Source: Apostichopus japonicus (Eukaryota; Echinodermata; Holothuroidea; Aspidochirotida; Stichopodidae). From it: a DNA stretch of 64,000 bases. The notes beneath the pieces were generated by a model. It did no database searches. It was not told the origin of the DNA and worked only from the letters and a program-made list of their open reading frames with translations. Location: the NCBI RefSeq assembly GCF_037975245.1, contig NC_092580.1:27123501-27187500 (forward strand), read 5' to 3'. Made by a program: the position numbers and the translations under genes. Each line of letters begins with the position of its first letter. Position 1 is the stretch's first letter. This document shows positions 42,701 to 54,700 of this stretch, piece after piece.

Positions 42701-45700
42701 GTCGTTAGGTACTGGGTCTTCATAGGAGATTTTGCCCAAGATTGGATGCCAGCCTTGTTTGATGGCTAAAGTTTCTGTGAATGTTGGTCTGACTGCAAAG
42801 ATCAAGATTATAGGAAAGTAAAAAATATAAAGAAAACACACTCTAGATGATGAACTTGAATCATGAATTAAAGGTATGCTGCATTACCCCTAAATATGCT
42901 AGATATTCAAATATGGTCACCTTTGGTCAAAATTCTTAAACTGTTTATTACAACCTTTGAGGAAATTTTCCTCACTAGGACATTCAGTCATCTTGTTTCT
43001 CCTTAAAATGTCTGAGAAAATTTTGGAGAGTAAAGACCTCCAGGAAAGTACTTTTTGAAAACTTCTAGCAAATATACGGTGCTATAATTTGGGGCCTATA
43101 CTGACTACCTTTAAGAATATTTTCTACGTCAGTCAAATATTACGATTCGCAAATACTGAATGTAAGCAACGATAGTGGGCAAGGAACTTTCGTTTCTAAA
43201 GTGCATAAGACATGACACATACAGACTAATTATTAATTGTAGGTTTCAAGGGTCCGTAATTTGTCTCTTTGTTAACGTTTTTACTGTTCATTGTCTTGAG
43301 ACTTTCTCTAAAGACTTTTACAATAACATCCCATCATAATAAGGAAATGTTGGGTATGTGAAACAATCTAGCTAGTCACAATGGTCATAGGTTACTAGCC
43401 ATATCAGCATAGCTCTTAAATTGTCAGAGGCTTTCTATCCTGACTAGCCTAATTAAGGGACAAATCTGGTCAGCTGACAAGTTTTAAAGGGGTAGTCTCG
43501 TAATTTCATGCCAGAGCCTTAGTTGAACCTTTGATATAATTTTCAAACCCAAGATTTTGGGGCAACTCTTGATATAAATATGTAGCTTTTTAAGGTTAAC
43601 AAAGACAGATAAAGGGGTGTTAACACACACCATACTTGGAGAGAGTACATGCATGAGCAAATCCCACCAGCATGTCCAGCATGGAAACTGTCTCAGCTAA
43701 CTTGTAAAGACAACCGATGTGATCTCTGATCTCATTGAGCAGTTCACTCACGACTCTATGATTCAAGGAGACGAAAAAATGTATCTGTGACTATTTATTA
43801 CATTTTAAAGGCATATTTGATCCTAACTATCAATGCAAAGCTAACAAGTAACTTCTCCCATTGGGTGATATAATATAGAGGGAGTTTTTTTCTCTCATTA
43901 GGTTGGGGGTGGGGAATTGAGTGGGATTGGATGGGATTGGATGAGGTAGAAGTCACGTCAGTATCAGAAGCATGATCAATATCAGTATTTTCCGATGCTT
44001 GCTAATTTTTTGCTCTAGAACGTAGGTAAGTTAAGTGTATGTGACGTGTAGATTACCAGTCTGAAACTGACACCAGCTAAGGGTTTCATCAGTACGCAGA
44101 TCTTCCCTATAAAATATCCGACCTAGATACCCCACTTTTTCCGTAAAAATTGGGGTACCCTACCCGACCTACCCGACCAATGGCTCATTACTTTTTACGG
44201 AAAGAGTGGGGTATCTAGGACGGATTTTCTCATAGGCAAGATCTGCATAATGTTACCATTTGTGATGACATTGAACATGTATAAATTTTTTACAGATCTA
44301 ATGTAACTCAAAATTTACATTAACATGCCTAGTACAATACATCTACACAATCCTTACTATTGCAAAACATTCAACTGATTTATTTCACTCCAGCTTTCAT
44401 AGTAAAGTCAATTGACTGAAAATTGATTTTTCAGAGTAAATACATTTAAGTGCGGTATGCACATTTTATTTTTTTATATTTTGTGCAAACTACTCACATG
44501 TTAGTCATGAGATAAATCTCATTCAGGGATTCTTTGATTCTGTCTGATATATAAAAAGGAGAGACACACGGTAAGGACAAGCTAATCTAAAGTAGTACAG
44601 AAAAATGCTACACAAGTTTGTTGAATTGGTACCTAAATGTACTCTGTATGCAGAATTATGAAGTTGTCATTAATGAAAAAATAAAAATTGACTGAAAAAT
44701 CTTAAAGTTACTATGCAAAATTTAAGCATAAGTTAATAATGTTATTCCATGTTTCAGATTTAATAAAGGGTGATGTCTGGACAAATATCGAGCAAAGTGT
44801 ATAAATAATGATTACATATTTTTCCCAAATTTTTTTTTGCTTATACATATGGGAATTTTTGATGCATAAGTGTTTGGTGTATGCCCTTAACTGTGTTATT
44901 CACTCTGAAAGATTTTCTCAGAAACTGAACCCCTCATGCCTAAGCACATAATAAATTTAATGAATTTCATTCACCATTGATAAATATAAACCTTTCTCAT
45001 TCAATTGTTATCAGTCTCATTCTCATATCGTGAGAAAATGTTTCATCAATTTCCAGTTAAAAAAGAAGTGATTCTATGATTATCCTATTGGAAACACATT
45101 TCTTACTGTTGGTTCGGCCAATAGCTACAAAGGAACGAGGTATAATTCTTGCCTTGTGTCATTGGTCAAATTCTTTCAAGATGGTTTCTTTCCCTACAAC
45201 ATTTGTAAAATTAATTTTGATTGGACGGGAGAAACCCTCGTCACTTTGACATCGAATTGGAAACAGGCTAAGAAAACTTTTAACCCTCGCTTTGTATTTC
45301 TTTGTTTTGGGATTACATAATACCATATCTGCATGCCCTTAACATGCCACGTGTCATCTGCAAACATAACTTGCATCAGTTTGCCATACTCTGCTCTGTT
45401 GTGTCATCCTAAAATATAATTTTCAACGCTTTTTTATCCTTAAAATCACTTTTATTCAATTTAGCTCTGTTTTAAAAGAGAGTAAAGTTGATTTAAAGGA
45501 CTTATTTTCGTGGTTTTTAAATTAGTGAACGGTCAACACCATTTTTGCCGAGGGGGTCTTAAACTTGGAAGCCTGTGACTTGTACATTTGTGTGAGATTG
45601 AGAGGAGCCTTTTGTATCTAAATATTCAACATTTTAAACTATCCTACTATAGTATCAAAACCTTGTGACTACAATGGCTTGTTGTAATGGATCAACATAA

Positions 45701-48700
45701 GATGACAATCCTGCAGATGTTGTAAGGTTTATAAGTATTAGTTTTGTTATCCTTTTCATATCAAGTTCATCTGCATTGAAATCTTAATTCAATGTACCAA
45801 GCTATGAACGTAAAACTAGCATAATTATTCCCTGTATTATAATGGAATCGTCCAACATGTTTGTTATGTGATTTATAACAACAAGAATTTGTTGTTTACA
45901 CACGATTACCTCAACCACGCCAATTCACAGACCTGTTTCGCAAAAAATCCTGCTATTCGTGTTTTGGAGGTATACATTCCCTTATCCCAGTTTAAGAAAA
46001 AAGACAATGCCCACAACACAATGCAGTCCTTGATACTTATTTGATAATTATTATTTTCCATGGCAACTGTGTATTATTTTACTGACTTTTTACAAAAAAA
46101 CAGCTAATGATTCGTTTTTCCCCCATTGTATAGTTCTTGCCTTGCGGGTAATCTCTGTTTAATAAAAGAGACCTGAAGATTTTCTTTGCCCCAGGCACAT
46201 GTATGGTTAAAGAATTGTACTTTGAAGAACTTTAACAAGGTTATTTGTTGGAACTTCAATGAAATGTATGCTTCTAAATGTCAAAGGGGAACATCTTAAC
46301 TTAGTGGTTAATTGTCAAAAATAATCACAGAGTAAATGACACTGAAGATTATAAAAATAAAAAACAGACTCACCATTCAGTTTAATCTGGAAACAAGAAA
46401 TCAGTGAAAGTAATGACAATGTGTTCTACATGCAGTGGTTATAATTAATGTCATATTATAAAAAAAAAATACTTTCAATGAGAGAGAATATAATGCAAAA
46501 CATAATGTGTCTACAACTAGTCAATAGTTATAGTTTCATTTGTCAAGAATTAGAAGAACGTTGTAAGAAGAATAAAGAAAACTCCTGACATTCATGTCTT
46601 GTTTGATTAATATTCCAAAATAACTTGTTAACTTTGAAGGGAAAGTTTCATAGTCATTCAGCAAACCTATACAAGTAAGACAAATACATACATAAGCTTT
46701 ACATAACAACAGTGGCGGAGCTAGGGGTATTGGTCAGGGAGGGCGAGAATGGTCTGTAGAGGCGCTTTCGACACTATCTAAGCGGAGCTCCATCACAGGT
46801 TGGCGCGGAGCGTACATACCTTTTTTGAGTAAAGATACTCCCTAGATCGCCGGACATGACCCTTTCCAGGCCTTGCTAATTTGCAGATAATGTGACAAAT
46901 GTCAATAGGTAGATGAGAGCGCAATAAAAAAAGTTAATAATCGCGAATAAGTAAAAAGTGGTAAAATGCTGAAAAGGGCGCCAGCAGTCCATTTGAGTCC
47001 GTCAGGGGGGCATCCGCCCCCCTGACTGTATGTACGCTCCACCACTGCATAACAACACAGGAAAAATACGCATAAATTAACTCTACCAAATCAGAGGTGG
47101 TAAAGCTGAGAGTATTTCTGGCCTTGACCGCTTTGATAAATTCAGGAGGTAGAGATTCTACTGTCAAGGAGGTGAACTGTCCAACACATTGTAGCTGGAT
47201 GAAGAACCCCCTGGCAGCGTTGTAACTGGTCTTCAAGGGGAACTTTGTCTTATGACCTGTCTGCTTGACTACCGCTATCAGAAAATGTGAGCAAAGAAAA
47301 AGGTATTCATTTTAAAGGCTGTGAATATTTGGAGAAAAAACAATTATTAGGGAATTAATTCACTTTTTCTTGAGATAGGTGGCAAATGTTATTCACTTAC
47401 TAGGGAGAAGACTTTGGACCTTTGCTAAAAAATACTAAGAACTGAAGGGCTATCAATAACAATATAAGACTTGGATTTTAGATATGGTACAACTGACATT
47501 TAATTCATACAATTTACATAGATATAGCATTTCTGAGGGGGGGGAGAGGGGGGTGGGGATATATTGACTTTCATCAAGAGCCTCTGTCTCAACAACAGTA
47601 TTCACGAGAAATTGGACCATATTGCCAATTCCAAATATTCCGACTTACCTTTTCTTCTTACACTTGGAGCAATTTTCCTTAAAGGCCTGAAAAATGGGAG
47701 GTAGGGGGGGCATATATTTTGTGTAACATCCCCCAGCTCAAAATGTTGTGAGGGACATGTTCCCTGTCCCCCATATGTTCTACGCCCATGATTCATACTA
47801 ACGAAATCTTCTTTTAAAAATCACACTCACTTGAAATGTCATCTACAAGCTCTGTGTATGTCCTCCTTGCGACATCCAGCAACCCTGTAAACAGAGTGAA
47901 AGGGCCCCATTCACTACAAATGTTAGCATCTTCACTGTGAAAATGAGTACTTAATTAATGTACCTGCATGTGGTAGTTAGGTACTGTAGACTTTTATTGT
48001 ATTAATCCGTTCAAGAAAATACGATAGTCAATAATTGACTCCTTCATGATATCACTTCAACCTATACATACCATTAATATTTGGTCTGACAGCAAAGCAT
48101 TTCTGAGTCCTCATGCTGAGGGTACCCTTCTGATATCTTGTATCATCATGAATAACAGTTCTGATCTTCTCCAATATTAATCCAAACCTCTCATCTTGAA
48201 GGGTCTGTGATAGCCAAAAAAAAGGAATATCGGAAAAAAGAAATCATATGAACCCATGAAACATCAGTTAAAGGCATTGAAGACTCGCCCCAAACCGTGT
48301 GCCGCGCTCTGAAAAAGTTAACTTTCCATTGCTTGCAAGTGAAGTGTTCTGCTTGTCGCTACAAAATGCAGACAGTAATGAAACATGATACCTTGTTATC
48401 TTCAGCTGGACCTGATATGTCTATCGCTGTAACGTTCATACACTGTGCTGTGGGTATTGACCGCAGCTGTTTGTACTGACTGTACACTAGTGTCTAATTA
48501 CCAAAGGTAGCAAGCTGTGTGCATATTTTGTGGGATCGATGGTGGTGTCTAACACTTCTGTTACACCTCATTCGAAACTTGGTCAGATTACCGGCATTAG
48601 ACGTTTATTTTTGCGCGAGTCTTCACACCTTTTAAGACAGACAGGTTGTACTCAGTTGTCACCTGTGAGAAAGACAATGCCATTTGGATATGTTTTTAGC

Positions 48701-51700
48701 CTGGGATATATGTATCAATCTGTATCGATCAATGGGTTTACCTGACAATATGCTCTTAGAAGTTCTGTTTGGCAAAATTGCAGGGCATTCTTCAGAGGCA
48801 TCACAAGTTCAAGAACATGTTTCAGGTGGATGACATTAGTGATTTTACTCTCGGCTGTTTTTGGTGTCTCTTGCTTGGGTATCTGCACACAGAGTGAGAG
48901 GAGGTGATCAACATCCAGGAATCGGCTGAGTACTGCAAACAGGTAATAAGACAAAAGTTTTGCCCACAGTAATGATATAGAAAGGTTATAAGACAAAAGG
49001 TAATCCCACGGTAAGGACATAAATAGGTAAAATGAAAGGTAATCCCACAGTAATGATATAAATAAAGGTAAGATGAAAGATAATCCAACAGTAATGATAT
49101 GAAAAGGTAATAAGACAAAAGTTAATCCCACAGTAACGAGATAGAAAGGTAGACCAAAGGTATGCCCACAGTAGCGATAACAAATTTAGGTAAGACAAAA
49201 GGTAATCCAACAATAACGATATAAAAAGGTAATACGAAAGGTAATCCCACAGTAACGATTTAAATAGGTAAGACAATAGGTAATCCCACAGTAACGATAA
49301 ATAAAGGTAAGATGAAAGATAATGCAACAGTAACGATATAAAAGGTAAGTCAAAAGGTAATCCCACAGTAACGATATAAAAAGGTAATACGAAAGGTAAT
49401 CCCACAGTACCGATATAAATAGGTAATACGAAAGGTAATCCCACAGTAACGATATAAATAGGTAAGACAAAAGGCAATCCCACAGTAAAGATATTAAAAG
49501 GTAAGACGAAAAGTAATCCCACAGTAGCGATATAAATGAAGGTAAGACGAAAGATAATCCTACAGTAATGATATTAAAAAGTAAGACGAAAGGTAATCCC
49601 AGTTAGGATATTAAAAGTTTATATGACGAAAGGTGATCCCACAGTAATGATATTAAAAGGTAAGACGAAAAGTAATCCCACAGTAGCGATATAAATAGGT
49701 AAGACGAAAGGTAATCCCACAGTAACGATATAAAAAGGTAAGACCACAGTAAGTATAAATAGGGAAGGCAAAAGGCAATCCCACAGTAACGATATAAATA
49801 GGTCAGACGAAAGGTAATCCCACAGTAACAATATAAATAGGTAAGACCACAGTAAGTATAAATAGGGAAGGCAAAAGGCGATCCCACAGTAACAATATAA
49901 ATAGGTAAGACGAAAGGTAAATCCACAGTAACGATATAAATAGGTAAGACGAAAGGTAATCACACAGTAATGATATAAATAGGTAAGATGAAGGTAATCG
50001 CACAGTAACTATATAAACAGCCTCTGAAGATACAAATGGTAATGATCATGATAAGAATAACATCAATGATATTCTCTGTTTATTTGACTGCTACTAATAT
50101 ATGAAAACAGTGACAGCCATTTACCTCCCTGGAGGTTAAAGAAAATTTCTTCCTTCTGTGTAAGTTCTTCGACCACATCTAATCGCAACTTAATTGTTTC
50201 ATGGTCTGAAAGTAAGAAGCATCATACAATTATTATAACTTATTAAATTCATTTTTTTTTATTTGCCAGAAGCGATTTGAAAGTTAAACCACACAAATCA
50301 ATCTCAGATATTGTTTATTACACTTCATAATGCTCTGTCTGCATGACAGTCACTACAGCTGGCTAAAATGTCTACAATACATTAAAAGACTTTATTTGCT
50401 TTGAATTTTACTCTATGCACGATATCCCAATAATTTAATTTGAGTAAAACACACATGAATATTATCATAATGTCAATATAGTTTTGCTTTCATCAAAGAC
50501 ATGATAAAACAACCATGCTTTATCATACCCTCACCATCCACACCACCCCCACCCAACCCCACCCCACCCCACCTCCCAAAAAATGATATCAAAACGAAAA
50601 AACATAAACAAGAAGCACCATACCAAACATGAGAAAATTTAAAATTAAGACCAAACCAAATCCTGATTAACATTAAACCTGTGCAAAATTACAAATGATC
50701 TTGTTTCTGATCAATTTTGTGCACTGCAGATCAGAGAGGTTGTTGACATCATTTTGGCAGTGTATATTGCCCCCAGTGTGGTTTTAATGTAGCAGAAGGA
50801 AGGACATGTTGTAAAACTTGACTGTATTTCAACAACCGTATACTCTGTGATACTGACAACTGTTGTACATACATGACATGAGTTCTCCATAATGTTAAAA
50901 ACAGAGTCACACACACGGCATAAAAGTAATAAAAATCATAAAAATAATAACATAAACAAAAAGAGTAAGGAAGATAATATTACCACAAGGAGGCTGCAGG
51001 ATATTTGCTCTGAGAAGACGTGCTAAAACGGAAATGAAAACACAAGAGGGAAATAATTGATGATAAAATAACTTGTGATTGCTGAAGGGCTTGTTACGCA
51101 AATGGGAACATATCACAACCAAGTACAACGTGTTCAAGTTTTATTTGTATTTCGTTCGGGTAGTTTGTCCTTTTTCTTTTTTTTTTCATAAAAGGGACCA
51201 CTTTTACAGGACAATATGACATTTTTAGTTCTCTTATGGGCATTAGGTAAGCGGCATAAAGTTGTTCATTATGGGAAAGACTAATTAATAATAATTCATG
51301 AATCAAGATTTATTCAAAAGGACAAACTTAGCTATCCTTGAGTAGGATGATCTGAGTTCAGTTTGTGAATTCATTATCAAACCAAGATTGTAGATAAGCT
51401 TAAAGGGTTTTGGGGCCTGAAATTGGCAAAAATCTAGTTTCTAGTTCTAGTTTCAATTTTTTTCAGAATTTAGTCTTCTACACATTCACAGGCGGCCAAG
51501 CTCTCATTTAAATAAACGGCATCAGTGTTCGCCTCAAATTTCAGCATTTCAAGAAAATGTTGTAACTTTTTTATAAAGTTCTTGTGGAGGTTCTGATTCT
51601 CCATATTACTAGAATTTGTAGAAGATTTGTTACAATAAAAAAGTCAATATCTAATTGTGGATAACTGATGGTAGAATGGCAGTTAAACTAGGACAATGTT

Positions 51701-54700
51701 ATCCTGTCTAGTTATTACTCCTTAAAGTATCTGTATCATTCTGCTCTTCAACTTGTATTATACTTTTCTTCTTTTACCAGGGAGTCTTCTACTCTGTTAA
51801 GCCAATTCAGGCTTTATAGAAGACTTCCTTTCACATTGTAATTGTTTGTGATAAAAAAAAATAAATAAAAAAATAAAAATAAAAATATGCACTTTCAAAT
51901 TATATTGAGCATGACTGACCATTATCTGACTTTCTAGCATATTTTGAGGCAATTGTGCAGAGCTTTAATTTCATGCAATGGTATTGTACTTAGAATTCTT
52001 GCTTAAAGCAGGTCAAATTTTACAAGTTTGCAAATTAGCTAATTATGATGACAGTCTTAGAAAAAAAAAACGATAATTAATACCAAACAAGCATGGGTTC
52101 TAGGATTTAGATATTTTACTTTTTTAACAGTTTTCTGCAAACTTTGATTTGTATTTATTTATCTCTCTTTCTGTGGACTGAATTTTCATGGTTTGACAAT
52201 TACTACCTTGTGTAGAAAACTATTTAGATCACTTATATTTTCCACCTGTATCTATATGTTTATTTCACTTGTATTTGATCCTTGCAAACTATAGATGTAT
52301 GATTCAAAAGTGAAAAGAAAACTAACTCTAAAAACAAACCTCTGACATACTTACCGCCTCCTGATGTCTTTGTGTAGTTCAGCACTCCAAATAAAGTATG
52401 GTCACTTTTAATATCCTTCATATTGTGCACTAACTCCAAGTTTCTGGCAGTAGTAGCATCTACAGACAAACAATATGTAAACATTGAACTGTGATTGATC
52501 TCATTATCATAAACTTTTTTTTTCATTTACTTGTTTCTACTTATTTTATCTCTTTGTTCACCAACATAAATATTAGCTCATTTATAACATTTGAGACTGT
52601 TTGAAATACCAACCCTGTCCGCAACCCTTGCCCCTCTCCCCCCCACCCCCCCCCCCAGTCCAATGCCAACACCAAAATGCAGGGTTTGAATATGACAAAA
52701 TAGCTATAATAAAGTATGCTGAAATATACCGTACCATTTTAAATTCAGCCTTGCTGGTACTGTTCATTAAAAAAATAGTTTTCAATCTTACAATGCCTGG
52801 CTTTTTCCAGCTTAGTTAATCTTTTGCTTCAGTAACCTCAAGATTACTCCACCTCTTACCAAATAGTTAAGCTTGCTGTCTTTTGATTCATTAATTTGTT
52901 TTCTTTTAATCCATGTATGATTTATAGATTATACTCTTTTCTTGCGGTAGCTTCATACTAAGCCAGGAATGGTTACCTTGACTGTACCTTGAAGTTAGAT
53001 CATCAATAACACAACCTTCCTGCTTAGTTCAAGTTATGACAAAAATCTCAAGTTGTGGTTTTCTTGAAGAAAGAAATTCAGATCAAGCGTGTATGGAAAG
53101 CCATGGGAGGCATAGATTACATGTTATATCTGTACTGAAGTGCTAATAATTACAGTAGCTATGTCCATTTTGATTGGGTGTAAGAATTGTTTTATTATTC
53201 TTACATTTTTCTTAAGTTAAGTTTCTTAATTTTGTAATTAAATTTCAGTAGTATATTAGGGCCATTTTGTACTGAAATGGAGATAAAGAAAACAATGTTT
53301 TATGGGTCATCATCTTCGCTGCCTCCCCACCTTCCCCCAACCCCTGAAATGTAAGACATACTGACCAATCATAGTGGTTTTTTCACTTCCTTTGAAGACG
53401 ACTTTGAGCGAGTTTGGAGCGTACACAATGTTCTGGATGAACTCTACATACTTCAGAAGAGCAGCAGCAGCTGCCAAACAGTAATACCTGCAGAAAGTCA
53501 ATTTCATTCAATAATAATGATCCCAAACGAGGATCTCCTCTAGATAAGCAATTAATTAAACCCATCTATCTCTGAGAATTCTGTACCGTAACTTAAGACT
53601 ATATAGACTATCCGTTCAAAGAATGCAAAGAAGCATCAGTATTCTGTGTGTTAGTACCATTACTGGAACAACAGAAATTGATCCAGAAAACCTTCAGAAT
53701 TAATATTCTTACAACAAATATAAAGGCTTGTAGCTTCATCTACTATTCTACACCCCCACCCCTTCCCCCTCCCCTTGAGGCATGGCACCATGTTCAATCA
53801 CCAGTATGCCATTAGATTAGAATCTTAAAGATAACATTCATGATCTAACAACTGTTCTAAAAGTTAGAAAAATTGTTTGAAAAGTTTTATGGTCATCACT
53901 TGCAACTTTCCACGCACGAAGAGGAGTACAGTCAGGATGAACATGCAGATGGATCATTGATCATACAAAACAAAGTAGGAAGCTTAACATGAATGTAGAT
54001 GCCCATCACAACAATTAATTCTAATTAATGCAGAAGTTTTTGGTTCTATATTCTAATATGATGTAACACAAACAATTGTTGGGAAACATTAGTTTTTAAC
54101 AGAACAAGCAAGTCCTTTAATACTGTAGAAAATAGTTGCGAAAGATGTAGGCAAAAAAAGAACTGCAGGCTGAGCTTAGAATGTGAGATATTCTAGATAT
54201 GTAGAAAAACGAACAAGTTATCTGGAAACAAATGATCGAAAGTTAATGAATATCATTCATACTTGGAGGAAAGTTCCATTTCAACAGCACTAAACTCTGA
54301 GGCGCACAGCTGTTTCACATATTGAATACCTGTGAATTGATAAACAATAAATCATTTGCACTTATAATTAGTCATTGACTTAAATATTCACAAAAGTATT
54401 TAACATTGAGAAGGGACACATATCTCTGAGGTGTGTGAACACAGGGTACATTTTGTTTTTTTATGTATTTAGTAATCAATAATATACCACTCTCTCCCAG
54501 ATATTATCATTGCTATCATGTGACTCAGAGGTCAACAGCTCCATATGAGAGGCACCAAAAAAGCAACACTTTGACAACCTCAATTACTCATTTCTGACAT
54601 CCTCAGAAATTACATCAAAGTTTTCAAGTTATTGTCTAATTATGACAGGATTGAGAAACAAGCATTTTTTGTATACAAGTTCTTGTCATTTTGTTACAAT

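Larger units (their letters stand above)
41436..43630 (-). other. MSH4 introns 18-20
   Basis: Intron 20 (41436-41867) is C/T-rich with nothing recognised. Intron 19 (41916-42697) is AT-rich. Intron 18 (42793-43630) holds interspersed repeat copy B. Confidence 0.6.
43756..46373 (-). other. MSH4 introns 16 and 17
   Basis: Intron 17 (43756-44497) contains the foldback element 44096-44246. Intron 16 (44544-46373) is AT-rich with no recognised element or exon. Confidence 0.6.
47275..48741 (-). other. MSH4 introns 12-14
   Basis: Intron 14 (47275-47830) has a G-quadruplex-capable tract on the + strand at 47536-47559. Introns 13 (47885-48071) and 12 (48205-48741) show nothing else. Confidence 0.6.

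Noticed and set aside
43631-43640. Alternative MSH4 exon 18 donor GTATGG five bases upstream of the chosen one
   Set aside because: It would break the frame into exon 19, whereas GTGTGT gives SKYVRP, matching the human SDYVRP.
48986-49522. 178-codon minus-strand open frame of repeated hydrophobic segments, resembling a multi-span membrane protein
   Set aside because: It is produced by the 39-bp minisatellite, whose period is a multiple of three. The overlapping frames 48715-50003 are the same artefact, apart from the true MSH4 exon 12 contained at 48742-48932.
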